Position numbers and translations under genes: made by a program. From a bacterium (lineage in GTDB: Bacteria; Planctomycetota; J058; JAJDCP01): DNA of 15,398 nucleotides. The notes beneath the pieces were generated by a model that had not been told where the DNA came from, did no database searches, and saw only the letters and a program-made list of their open reading frames with translations. The stretch is taken from positions 1 to 15,398 of the forward strand of contig JAUIEM010000239.1 in NCBI GenBank assembly GCA_030428695.1. The letters are read 5' to 3'. Every line of letters begins with the position of its first letter. The first letter of the stretch is position 1. Below, one piece after another: positions 1-7,262 of the stretch.

Positions 1-489
1 GCGATCATGATCGGCGAGATGCGCGACGTCGAGACGATGGAGGCCGCCGTCCACGCCGCCGAGACCGGCCACGCGGTGTACAGCACCCTGCACACGACCA
101 ACGCGACCCAGACCGTCGACCGCATCATCAACTTCTTCCCGCCCCACCAGCACGGGCTGATCCGGCAGCAGCTCGCCAACGTGCTCGAGGGCGTGCTCTC
201 CCAGCGGCTGATCGTGCGCAAAGGGGGGAAAGGCCGCGTGCCCTGCCTGGAGATCATGATGCGCAGCCCGCGCATCAAGGAGTTGCTGGTCGAGGGCCGG
301 GTCGACGAGCTGTACAAGTCGATCTACGACGGGGAGTACTACGGCAGCCAGACCTTCAACCAGGCCCTGGTCAAGCTCTTCAAGTCGAACAAGATCACGA
401 TCGAGCAGGCGCTGAAGAACTCGGACAACCCCGACGAGCTGCGGCTCGAGATCAAGGGCATCGTCAAGGGCTCGCGCTCGGCGCTGTAG
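1..489 (+). CDS. pilT: Type IV pilus retraction ATPase PilT, C-terminal part (5' end outside window)
   Basis: Hexameric secretion-type ATPase that depolymerises type IV pili from the inner-membrane base. Only the last 162 codons are present; the reading frame is open to the window edge, so the ATG at 7 is internal. Visible family signatures are the Walker B region IMIGEMRD at the very start, the His box with AETGHAVYSTLHTT just after it, and the helical C-terminal region ending QTFNQALVKLFKSNKITIEQAL, which matches PilT tails that carry regulatory helices. The Walker A motif would lie upstream. PilU or another PilT-like paralogue cannot be excluded, but GEMRD and the tail favour PilT over PilB/GspE. 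It is followed 30 bp later by coaX, probably co-transcribed, and its partner pilus genes lie about 8 kb downstream in the same orientation. Confidence 0.88.
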   Translation, partial: AIMIGEMRDVETMEAAVHAAETGHAVYSTLHTTNATQTVDRIINFFPPHQHGLIRQQLANVLEGVLSQRLIVRKGGKGRVPCLEIMMRSPRIKELLVEGRVDELYKSIYDGEYYGSQTFNQALVKLFKSNKITIEQALKNSDNPDELRLEIKGIVKGSRSAL

Positions 490-518
490 CCCTCCCGGAG
501 TCCAGCAGAGGAACCGCC

Positions 519-1262
519 GTGCTCGCGGTCGACATCGGCAACTCCCGCGCCTCCTTCGGCCACTTCTCCGGCGCCGCGCCGGTCGCCCGCAGCTCTCTGC
601 CCCTGGCGCGGCTGGAGGAGGCCGACGGTCCCGCCTGGCGCGCGGCCCTCGCCCTGCCCCCGGGCCCCGGCCGCGCCTGCATCGCCTCGGTGCAGCCCGA
701 CGCGGCGCGGGCGCTCGCGGCCCGACTGCGCGCGGGCGGCTGGGAGGTGCGCACGCTCGGCGTCGAGCTGCCTCTCACGGAGCTGCTGCCCGGACCCCTG
801 CCGCAGGGCGTCGGCGCCGACCGGGTCGTCAACGCCCTCGCCGCCCACCAACGCTTCGGCGCCGCGCTCGTCTTCGACTGCGGCACGGCCCTGACCTGCG
901 AGGTGGTCGACGCGGACGGCCGGCTCCTCGGCGGCAGCATCTCCCCCGGCCTCGGGCTCGCCGCGCGGGTCCTCGCCGAGCGCACGGCGCTGCTCCCGGA
1001 GGTGCGGCTCGACGGCGAGCCGCCGGCCCTGATCGGCGCGGACACCGTCGGAGCGATCCGGGCGGGGCTCCTGTACGGCTGGCGGGGCCTGGTCGAGGGG
1101 CTGCTCCGCCGCCTGCGCGCGGAGCTCGGTCCGTGGCCGGCGGTGCTGACCGGCGGCGACGCCCCGCGCCTGCTCGCCCTGCCGGGGCCGTGGCCCGCGC
1201 CCGCGCCGGTCCTCGACCCCTGGCTGACGCTGCGCGGGGTGTGCCTCGCCGGGCGGCGCTGA
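519..1262 (+). CDS. coaX: Type III pantothenate kinase
   Basis: Catalyses ATP-dependent phosphorylation of pantothenate, the first step of coenzyme A synthesis, in the cytoplasm. The 247-residue length is normal for CoaX. The ASKHA-type kinase signatures are all visible: phosphate loop DIGNSR at residues 5-10, GADR at 99-102 (the Asp is the likely catalytic base), and FDCGTALTCEVVD at 119-131 followed by the GGSISPGLGL loop at 138-147; a TGGD box lies near 211. The start is a GTG preceded by AGAGGAA at 507-513, five bases upstream, and the DIGN motif begins at residue 5 as expected, so no upstream start is needed. The stop overlaps the ATG of the next gene (TGATG), implying translational coupling to the MnmE-like GTPase. 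CoaD, a later step of the same pathway, is encoded about 5 kb downstream. Confidence 0.93.
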   Translation: MLAVDIGNSRASFGHFSGAAPVARSSLPLARLEEADGPAWRAALALPPGPGRACIASVQPDAARALAARLRAGGWEVRTLGVELPLTELLPGPLPQGVGADRVVNALAAHQRFGAALVFDCGTALTCEVVDADGRLLGGSISPGLGLAARVLAERTALLPEVRLDGEPPALIGADTVGAIRAGLLYGWRGLVEGLLRRLRAELGPWPAVLTGGDAPRLLALPGPWPAPAPVLDPWLTLRGVCLAGRR

Positions 1263-2374
1263 TGGCTCGCTTCGCGCTCCTGACCCCGCCGGAGCCCTCG
1301 GCCCTCGCGGTCTTCCGCCTGCGCGGGGAGCTCGGCGACCTCGCCGGGCACCTGCGGGGGCGCCGCGGCCTCCTGGCGCCGGCGCGGCTGCCGCAGGGGA
1401 AGCCGCGCCGCACGCGGGTGCTCGGGGTCGACGGCGCGCTGCTCGACGACGGGCTGCTCCTGCGCACCGGCGCGGAGGAGTGGGAGCTGCACTGCCACGG
1501 GGGCCTGGCGGTGATCGCGGGGCTGCGCGCGCTGTTCCTGGCGTGTGGGTTGGATGAGGAAGCGCCGCCGCTGCCGGTGATCGCCCGTGCCGGCTCGCGC
1601 TACGCCCTGGCGGCGGCCCTGTGGCAGCCCCGGGCCTGGGAAGAGGAGCGCGCGGCCTGCGCCGCCCTGCCCCCGGCCGGGCAGCGGCGCCGCCTCGGTC
1701 GGCTGCAGGCGCGCCGAGGTTGGGCCGCCGCGCTGTTCGGCAGGCCGCGGGTGGTGCTGCTCGGGGCGCCGAACGCGGGCAAGTCGACGCTGTTCAACCG
1801 CCTCTGCCTCGCCGAGCGCGCCCTGGTCTCCGACACGGCGGGCACCACCCGCGACCTGTTGCGCAGCCCGGCGGTGGTCGGTCCCCTCGCCGTCGAGCTC
1901 CAGGACGGCGCCGGCCTGCGCGCGACCGGCGACCGGCTCGAGGCCGCCGGCATCGCGCGGGTGCTCGCCTCGGTCGAGGGCGCCGCCGCCTGCGTCCACG
2001 TGCTCGACGGCAGCGCCGCCCCCGCGCGGGCCTGGCGGGAGCTCCACCGGCCCCTGCGGGAGCGCCTGCGGCTGCCGGCCCTGGTCGTCGTCAACAAGGC
2101 CGACGCCGTCCCTCGCCACGCGCGCACGCCCCGCCTCGACGGCGCCCGGGTGCATGGCGGCGTGCTGTGGCTGAGCGCCGCGAGCGGCGCGGGGCTGCCC
2201 CGCTTCGCCCGCGCCCTCGCCCGGCTGTTCGGCTTCCGGCCGGCGCCGGCGGCGGCGCTTCCCGTCGAGGAGGCGCAGCGGCGCTGGCTGCGGGACCGGC
2301 GGGACGAGCTGCGGCGCGGGCCGGCGAGCGCGGAGGGAGCAGGGCGCCCGGACCGGGCCGGTCCGCAATCTTGA
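1262..2374 (+). CDS. Divergent MnmE/TrmE-like GTPase, no C-terminal CxGK motif
   Basis: A TRAFAC-class GTPase related to the tRNA-modification enzyme MnmE. Of 370 residues, 1-80 resemble a shortened MnmE tetrahydrofolate-binding domain ending in WELHCHGG (74-81), about 82-160 is helical, and 163-325 is the G domain: P-loop GAPNAGKS 168-175, switch I TAGTTRD 192-198, DGAG 215-218 (usually DTAG), NKAD 278-281 and SAASG 305-309. MnmE normally has about 450 residues and ends with a Cys in a C(I/L/V)GK motif needed for tRNA modification; this protein ends in an Arg/Ala/Gly-rich tail without it. I chose the ATG overlapping the coaX stop because an in-frame upstream extension would lie inside coaX and is Arg/Ala-rich. 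It may be a non-modifying paralogue, so I give no symbol. The stop overlaps the promoter of the next gene. Confidence 0.82.
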   Translation: MARFALLTPPEPSALAVFRLRGELGDLAGHLRGRRGLLAPARLPQGKPRRTRVLGVDGALLDDGLLLRTGAEEWELHCHGGLAVIAGLRALFLACGLDEEAPPLPVIARAGSRYALAAALWQPRAWEEERAACAALPPAGQRRRLGRLQARRGWAAALFGRPRVVLLGAPNAGKSTLFNRLCLAERALVSDTAGTTRDLLRSPAVVGPLAVELQDGAGLRATGDRLEAAGIARVLASVEGAAACVHVLDGSAAPARAWRELHRPLRERLRLPALVVVNKADAVPRHARTPRLDGARVHGGVLWLSAASGAGLPRFARALARLFGFRPAPAAALPVEEAQRRWLRDRRDELRRGPASAEGAGRPDRAGPQS

Positions 2375-2400
2375 CGGCCGCTTTCCTCGCGGGGTACCAT
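2371..2400 (+). promoter_or_regulatory. Sigma70-type promoter for the aminotransferase operon
   Basis: A TTGACG -35 (2371-2376), an 18-bp spacer and a TACCAT -10 (2395-2400) lie just ahead of the aminotransferase, giving a predicted 5' leader of about 25 bases. The -35 overlaps the TGA stop of the MnmE-like gene. Two other promoters in the window have the same architecture, which raises confidence. The transcription start is inferred, not seen. Confidence 0.6.
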
Positions 2401-2431
2401 CCGCCGCGATTGCGACACACAGGAGTCCGCC

Positions 2432-3532
2432 ATGGTCGTCCCCTTCCTCGACCTCAAACGCCAACATGAGCCCCTGCGCTCGGCCATCGACGCCGCCTTC
2501 AAGAAGTGCGTCGACAACACCGCCTTCATCGGCGGCGAAGAGGTCAAGAACTTCGAGGCCGAGATCGCGCGCTTCAGCCGCGTGCAACACGCGATCGGCC
2601 TGAACAGCGGCACCGACGGGCTGGTGCTCGGCCTGCGCGCTCTCGAGGTGCTGCCGGGCGACGAGGTCGTCGTGCCGGCCTTCAGCTTCGTCGCGACCGC
2701 GTCGGTGGTGATCGGCCTCGGCGCGACGCCGGTCTTCGCCGACGTCGACCTCGACAGCTTCTGCCTCGACCCCGAGAGCTTCGAGCAGGCGATCACCCCG
2801 CGCACCAAGGCGGTGATCCCCGTGCACCTCTACGGCCAGGCCGCCGACATGGACGGCATCCTGCGCCACGCCCGCAAGCGCAAGATCGGCGTGCTCGAGG
2901 ACGCCTGCCAGGCGATCGGGGCGAAGTACAAGGGGAAGGAGGTCGGCGGCATCGGCGACATCGGCGCGTACTCCTTCTACCCGACCAAGAACCTCGCCGC
3001 GATCGGCGACGGCGGCATGGCGCTGACCAACGACCGCGACCTCGCCGACAAGCTGCGGCTGATGCGCGACCACGGCCAGACCGCGAAGTACCGGCACGCC
3101 TGCTGGGGCACCAACAGCCGCCTCGACTCGCTGCAGGCCGCGGTGCTGCGCATCAAGCTGCGCCGGCTGGCGGCCTGGAACAGCAGCCGCCGGCGGCTGG
3201 CCGCGCGCTACGGCGAGCTGCTCGCCGACACCCCGCTGCTCCTGCCGAAGGTCGGTGAGGCCCGCGAGCACGTCTTCCACCTCTACACCGTGCGCGTGCC
3301 CGACGGCCGCCGCGACGACCTGCGCGCCTTCCTGTCCGAGCGCGGCATCGCGAGCGCGATCCACTACGTGACCCCGCTGCACCGCCAGCCCTGCTTCGCC
3401 TACTTGCGCCCGCGGCCCGCGCCGCGTGCCGAGCGGCTGGCGGGCGAGGTGCTGTCGCTGCCGATGTTCCCCGAGCTCAGCGACGAAGAGCAGGACAAGG
3501 TCTCCGAGGCCATCCACGCGTTCGCCTTTTGA
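2432..3532 (+). CDS. DegT/DnrJ/EryC1-family PLP-dependent sugar aminotransferase
   Basis: Fold-type I aminotransferase of the family that converts keto-sugar nucleotides to amino sugars for LPS, capsule, glycan or natural-product synthesis. The 366-residue length is typical. Visible signatures are FLDLKRQ at 5-11, NSGTDGL at 58-64 (phosphate pocket), PAFSFVATA at 82-90, the LEDACQAIGA region at 155-164 with Asp157 expected to contact the PLP pyridine nitrogen, and SFYPTKNLAAIGDGG at 181-195 with Lys186 as the Schiff-base lysine. The start has AGGAG at 2421-2425, six bases upstream. The substrate cannot be read from sequence; relatives include WbpE- and FdtB-like enzymes. Its own promoter precedes it, and its stop codon lies at the left edge of a palindromic repeat. 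The LptD-like gene that follows suggests a role in surface polysaccharide. Confidence 0.92.
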   Translation: MVVPFLDLKRQHEPLRSAIDAAFKKCVDNTAFIGGEEVKNFEAEIARFSRVQHAIGLNSGTDGLVLGLRALEVLPGDEVVVPAFSFVATASVVIGLGATPVFADVDLDSFCLDPESFEQAITPRTKAVIPVHLYGQAADMDGILRHARKRKIGVLEDACQAIGAKYKGKEVGGIGDIGAYSFYPTKNLAAIGDGGMALTNDRDLADKLRLMRDHGQTAKYRHACWGTNSRLDSLQAAVLRIKLRRLAAWNSSRRRLAARYGELLADTPLLLPKVGEAREHVFHLYTVRVPDGRRDDLRAFLSERGIASAIHYVTPLHRQPCFAYLRPRPAPRAERLAGEVLSLPMFPELSDEEQDKVSEAIHAFAF

Positions 3533-3533
3533 G

Positions 3534-3726
3534 CCCGTCTGATGCACCGGGATTCCTGCTGCGGACCCGGAGGCCGCAGATCTCGGGCACTTCGAGCCCG
3601 CTGCGCTGCTCACCTGTGGACGGTGTGCCAGCGATGCAAGAACGGCTCCGCTGCTCGAAGACTCGAAGCGCCCGATCTCAAGCGGCCTCCGGCCCCTCGC
3701 GACGAAATCCCGGTGCATCAGCCGGG
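3534..3726 (+). repeat. MITE-like palindromic dispersed repeat, copy 1
   Basis: A 193-bp element about 94% identical to 12711-12904 (ten substitutions and one 1-base indel when aligned by eye over about 195 bp). Its ends are 21-base inverted arms (3534-3554 and 3706-3726) with one mismatch, starting CCCG and ending CGGG. Further nested arms pair inward: 3567-3577 with 3682-3692 (perfect), 3585-3596 with 3662-3673 (one mismatch) and a tip around 3604-3633, so nearly the whole element is one imperfect hairpin. TTGAG flanks it on both sides (3529-3533 and 3727-3731), which looks like a 5-bp target duplication. It encodes no transposase. It lies between the aminotransferase stop and the LptD-like start, and I see no other gene in it. 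It could instead be a structured RNA or a processing/termination element. Confidence 0.85.
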
Positions 3727-6258
3727 TTGAGCCTGCGTCCGCTCATTCTCTGCCTGCTCGCCGCTTCCGCCTTCGCCCAGGACTGGAGCGCCGGCCCGTC
3801 CCGCGCCCGCAAGCTGACCGTGCTCGACAGCTGCGCGGTGCTGACGGGGGACGTCCTCCTGCGCTACTCCACCCTCGAGCTCGAGGCCGAGGCGGTCGCG
3901 GTCTGGGCGCAGCCGGACAGCCTGCGCGCGGCGCTGTCCGCCTGGGATCCCGGCGGCGACACGGCGGCCGCGGCGACCCGCCGGCGCGGGATGCTGCGCG
4001 AGCGCCTGACCCTCGAGCTGTACGCCGAGGGCAACGTGCAGCTACGCTGGGGCGGGAACTCGGTCGACGCCGCCCGGCTCTTCCTCGACTTCCGGACCGG
4101 GCGGGCGACGGCGGAGAGCGTGCGGGTGCGCATCCGCAATCCCGCCGAGCCCTTCCCCGGGGTCGAGGCGCGGCTCGACGTCGCCGACCTGCGCACGTTC
4201 CAGTTCCGCACCCCGCGGGTCGAGCTCGCCTTCGAGGGCCTGCGCGACCTCGACAGGATCCGCGCGGCGGTCGAAGAAGGCCGACCCGACCTGCGCCTGA
4301 TCGAGGCCCGCGGCGACTCCCTCGTCGCGACGACCTGCCTGCACGAAGAGCCCCACTACGCGGTCTTCGTCGCCCGGGGGACGATCCGCCCGGTGCCGGA
4401 CCTGCCAGAGGTCTACACCCTCGAGGGCGAGGGCTTCGAGCCGCAGCTCAGCCTGCCCCTGACCGGCGCGGCGACGGCGGAGTTCGGGGTGCCCGGCCTG
4501 CGCTGGGTGCCGCTCTGGTGGCGGACCGACCTGCCCTGGCCCTACTCGATCTCGGTCGGGGAGTCGCGGGAGTTCGGCACCAGCGTCGAGCAGACGGTGC
4601 GCTGGACCTTCCCCGGACGGCTGAAGCTGAAGGCCGAGGCGGACTGGTACAGCCGCCGGGGCTGGGGTTACGGCTTCGGGCTCAAGCAGCGCCAGCCGGG
4701 CCATCTGTTCGAGCTGAGCAGCTACTACATCCGCGACAAGGGCGACGACGGCACCGGCTTCGTGCCCGACGACGAGGAGCGTTGGCGGATCAAGACCCGG
4801 GACGTGCTCGAGCTGCCCTTCGGCCTGCGTCAGGAGCTGCAGATCCACGCGATCTCCGACCGCGGCTTCCGGGAGGAGTACTTCGAGCGCGAGGTCAATG
4901 AGGACAAGGAGCCCGAGAGCCTGCTGCAGTACCGCTGGGCGCGGGAGTCCTACGGCGTCGCCCTGCTCGGCCGGCTGCGCCTGAACCGCTTCCAGACCCA
5001 GACCGAGCGCCGCCCGGCCCTGCGCGGCGTGCTCGCGCCCAAGCACCTGTTCGACGTACCCGGCCTGGACGCCGGCGTGTACCTCAGCGCGGACGCCGAG
5101 CTCGCCGAGCTGTGGCGGTCCTTCGACGAGGACCTCGACCTGCCGAGCTATCGGGCCGAGCGCGGTGATCTGCGGCTCGGCCTCGACGCGCCCTTCCCGG
5201 TCGGGTACTTCGTCTTCCGCCCGCAGGTCGGCGTGCGCGGCACCGCCTGGAGCGGCCCGGACGTAGAGGCCCAGCGCCTCGCCTTCGAGGCCGGCGGCGA
5301 GATCGGCACCTTCCTCGCGCGCGACTTCGACGCGAGCTGGGAGCTGCTCGACATCGCGGGGCTGCGCCACAGCATCTACCCGGTGGTCGGCTACCTGCAC
5401 CGCTTCGACGTCAGCCGCCGGCCCGAGACGCTCTTGTTCTTCGACGAGACCGACAGCCTCGACCGGCTCGAGCGCTTCCGCTTCAAGCTTCGCCAGCGCC
5501 TGCAGGCCCGCGGCACGCCACGCCGGCGGCTGGTGCTCCAGGTCGCCCAGCCCGGCCGGGCCGAGGAGCTGCTCGCCGCGCGGGAGGACGTGCTCGAGCT
5601 GCGCCGCGACGGCGCCTCCCTGACCGTGACCCTGCCCCTGGACACGCGCACCGAGCGCCTGCTCGCCGCGCTCGAGGAGGAGGGCGTGCTGGTCCTGTCG
5701 GTGGCGGAGGAAGAGCTGGTCGCGCCGGTGCGGGACATCGTCGAGTGGCAGCTCGAGCAGGACTACTTCCCGGACAGCCACCGCGACAACCCGGGCAAGC
5801 CCTGGGGCGCCCTGCGCAGCGAGCTGCGGCTGCCGCTGATGGACCGGCTCAGCGCCTACCTGCGCAGCCGCCATGACCCGCACGGCGACCTGTGGCTGTC
5901 GAGCAACGTCGGCGTCGACTACTGGTGGGAAGAGGTTCTGCGGGTGACCGTCGACCACGGCTACGTCAGCGACCGGGCGGCGGCGAGCAACGTCTTCCTG
6001 AGCTTCACCCTCAGCGATCGCTGGCAGGGCATGGTGTCGGGGCGGTACAACTGGAACGACGAGCGGCTCGACGAGCACACCTACACGCTGCGGCGCATCT
6101 TCGACCGCTTCCACGTCGACTTCGAGCTCGGCTTCGACCGCGGCGACGACGACGTCAGCTTCAACCTCGAGGTCGGTCTGATCGACCTCCTGCAGGACGA
6201 CGACAGCTTCCGTCTCGCCTCGGGCGAGCGGCCCCTGGACTTCCGCGAGGAGCGCTGA
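3727..6258 (+). CDS. LptD-like outer-membrane beta-barrel protein (OstA/LptD family)
   Basis: Probable outer-membrane translocon subunit inserting LPS-like glycolipid. Taking the TTG at 3727 gives 843 residues with a signal peptide (Arg4, hydrophobic 6-16, AFA|Q cleavage after 17). Residues about 28-200 have alternating OstA/LptA-like strands (TVLDSCAVLTGDVLLRY, LYAEGNVQLRWGG), then a barrel rich in aromatic alternating strands, with the LptD-like stretch around 535-560 (WELLDIAGLRHSIYPVVGY). A compact alpha/beta-looking segment at about 599-668 interrupts the barrel. The frame is open back to 3529 through the repeat, but that would bury the signal peptide 66 residues inside, so I reject the longer start; no good ribosome-binding site precedes 3727. 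Assignment rests on overall architecture, so another OstA-fold barrel remains possible. coaD follows after one base. Confidence 0.72.
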   Translation: MSLRPLILCLLAASAFAQDWSAGPSRARKLTVLDSCAVLTGDVLLRYSTLELEAEAVAVWAQPDSLRAALSAWDPGGDTAAAATRRRGMLRERLTLELYAEGNVQLRWGGNSVDAARLFLDFRTGRATAESVRVRIRNPAEPFPGVEARLDVADLRTFQFRTPRVELAFEGLRDLDRIRAAVEEGRPDLRLIEARGDSLVATTCLHEEPHYAVFVARGTIRPVPDLPEVYTLEGEGFEPQLSLPLTGAATAEFGVPGLRWVPLWWRTDLPWPYSISVGESREFGTSVEQTVRWTFPGRLKLKAEADWYSRRGWGYGFGLKQRQPGHLFELSSYYIRDKGDDGTGFVPDDEERWRIKTRDVLELPFGLRQELQIHAISDRGFREEYFEREVNEDKEPESLLQYRWARESYGVALLGRLRLNRFQTQTERRPALRGVLAPKHLFDVPGLDAGVYLSADAELAELWRSFDEDLDLPSYRAERGDLRLGLDAPFPVGYFVFRPQVGVRGTAWSGPDVEAQRLAFEAGGEIGTFLARDFDASWELLDIAGLRHSIYPVVGYLHRFDVSRRPETLLFFDETDSLDRLERFRFKLRQRLQARGTPRRRLVLQVAQPGRAEELLAAREDVLELRRDGASLTVTLPLDTRTERLLAALEEEGVLVLSVAEEELVAPVRDIVEWQLEQDYFPDSHRDNPGKPWGALRSELRLPLMDRLSAYLRSRHDPHGDLWLSSNVGVDYWWEEVLRVTVDHGYVSDRAAASNVFLSFTLSDRWQGMVSGRYNWNDERLDEHTYTLRRIFDRFHVDFELGFDRGDDDVSFNLEVGLIDLLQDDDSFRLASGERPLDFREER

Positions 6259-6259
6259 C

Positions 6260-6745
6260 ATGCACGCCCTGTACCCCGGCAGCTTCGACCCCGTCACCCG
6301 CGGCCACCTCGACCTGATCGGCCGCGCGGCGGGGATGTTCGGGAAGCTGACCGTCGCGATCGGCAGGAACTCGCGCAAGGGCGGCGTGTTCAGCGAGGAC
6401 GAGCGCATCGCCCTGCTCGAGGCGGCCTGCGCGCGGTGGGAGAACGTCACGATCGGGAGCTTCACCGGCCTGATCGTCGACCACGCCCTGAAGATCGGCG
6501 CGGACGTGCTGGTGCGCGGTTTGCGCAACTGCAGCGACTTCGAGTTCGAGGCGACGATGGCGGTGACCAACCGTGCGCTCAAAGGGGTCGAGACGGTCTT
6601 CCTGACCGCCGACCCGCGCTATGCCTACACGAGCTCGACCCTGGTCAAGGAGATCGTCACCCACGGCGGGGATGCGAGCGCCTACGTACCCGAGGACGTC
6701 CACCGCGCCCTGCGCGCGAAACTGCTCAAGGAGGATCCCACATGA
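6260..6745 (+). CDS. coaD: Phosphopantetheine adenylyltransferase
   Basis: Transfers AMP from ATP to 4'-phosphopantetheine to give dephospho-CoA, the penultimate step of coenzyme A synthesis. The 161-residue length is standard. The nucleotidyltransferase signatures are intact: YPGSFDPVTRGHLDLI at 5-20 with the TxGH variant of HxGH at 13-16, RGLR at 86-89, and SSTLVKE at 125-131 (counterpart of the ISSSLVKE motif). The start ATG comes one base after the LptD-like stop, with AGGAG at 6248-6252 seven bases upstream inside the preceding gene, so expression is likely coupled. The stop overlaps the RidA start (ATGA). The combination with an envelope gene seems to be operon packing and not a functional fusion. 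Confidence 0.96.
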   Translation: MHALYPGSFDPVTRGHLDLIGRAAGMFGKLTVAIGRNSRKGGVFSEDERIALLEAACARWENVTIGSFTGLIVDHALKIGADVLVRGLRNCSDFEFEATMAVTNRALKGVETVFLTADPRYAYTSSTLVKEIVTHGGDASAYVPEDVHRALRAKLLKEDPT

Positions 6746-7125
6746 GCCGTGAGATCGTGTCGACCGAGGGGGCCCCGGCCGCGATCGGTCCCTACAGCCA
6801 GGCCGTGAAGGCCGGCGGCTTCCTGTTCCTGTCCGGCCAGATCGGCCTCGACCCCGAGACGGGCGCGATGGTGCAGGGGGGCATCCAGGAAGAGACCCGC
6901 CAGTGCCTGAAGAACATCGCCGCCGTGCTCGCGGCGGCCGGGGTCGGCCTCGACGCGGTGGTCCGCTGCCGGGTCTACCTCGCGGACATCGCCGAGTACG
7001 TGCCGTTCAACCTGGTCTACGGCGAAGCCTTCGGGGAAGCCCCGCCGGCGCGCGCCGCCTTCGAGGTCGCGGCTCTGCCCAAAAGCGCGCGGGTCGAGAT
7101 CGAGGCGGAGGCCTGGTTGGGTTAG
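6742..7125 (+). CDS. ridA: RidA-family (YjgF/UK114) reactive enamine/imine deaminase
   Basis: Trimeric cytoplasmic protein that hydrolyses reactive 2-aminoacrylate-type enamines/imines released by PLP enzymes, protecting other PLP enzymes. The 127-residue length is canonical. Key features seen are GPYSQA at 16-21 (Tyr18), FLSGQIGLDPETG at 29-41, Arg104 in PPARAAFEVAALPK and Glu119 in VEIEAEA; the Arg/Glu pair has the 15-residue spacing of the active-site pair in E. coli RidA. The ATG overlaps the coaD stop, with GGAG at 6730-6733 upstream. It ends the transcription unit that starts with a PLP-dependent aminotransferase, a pairing that would make functional sense but may be coincidental. The symbol is by family; paralogues of different specificity look alike. 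Confidence 0.92.
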   Translation: MSREIVSTEGAPAAIGPYSQAVKAGGFLFLSGQIGLDPETGAMVQGGIQEETRQCLKNIAAVLAAAGVGLDAVVRCRVYLADIAEYVPFNLVYGEAFGEAPPARAAFEVAALPKSARVEIEAEAWLG

Positions 7126-7195
7126 GAGCACGGGGCGCGCTGCGGGCGTGGGATGGTGTCGGACGCATCGCCGCTCTCCCGCGCGCGTACGCGAT

Positions 7196-7224
7196 TTGAC
7201 AGCCAGGATGGGCGCTGCTACCCT
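7196..7224 (+). promoter_or_regulatory. Sigma70-type promoter for the DUF151-glycosylase pair
   Basis: Consensus TTGACA at 7196-7201, a 17-bp spacer and TACCCT at 7219-7224, in the 137-bp gap after the RidA gene. Predicted transcription start is about 7231, which would leave the GTG at 7233 almost leaderless and the GTG at 7263 with a normal leader of about 30 bases. Confidence 0.65.
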
Positions 7225-7262
7225 GACTCCCAGTGGATGTGCAAGGTGGCGCCGGGAATCTC

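Noticed and set aside
1133..1261. Upstream start of the MnmE-like GTPase inside coaX
   Set aside because: It overlaps coaX by 130 bases with an Arg/Ala-rich shadow sequence; the ATG at 1262 forms a TGATG coupling with the coaX stop and begins with an MnmE-like N-terminus.
464..3718. Very long open frame on the - strand (1084 codons)
   Set aside because: It spans coaX, the GTPase and the aminotransferase antisense, is low-complexity in Arg/Ala/Gly, and reflects GC-rich third positions of real + strand genes. The same holds for the long - strand frames over 4042-6582 and 8664-11207.
3529..3726. N-terminal extension of the LptD-like protein through the repeat
   Set aside because: The extension would be encoded by a dispersed repeat whose other copy has a frame-shifting indel, and would put 66 residues ahead of a good signal peptide. 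Kept only as a low-interest finding.
3534..3726. Repeat as a CRISPR unit or tRNA-like gene
   Set aside because: There is only one unit at each site, with no spacer array, and the fold is one long nested hairpin instead of a cloverleaf.
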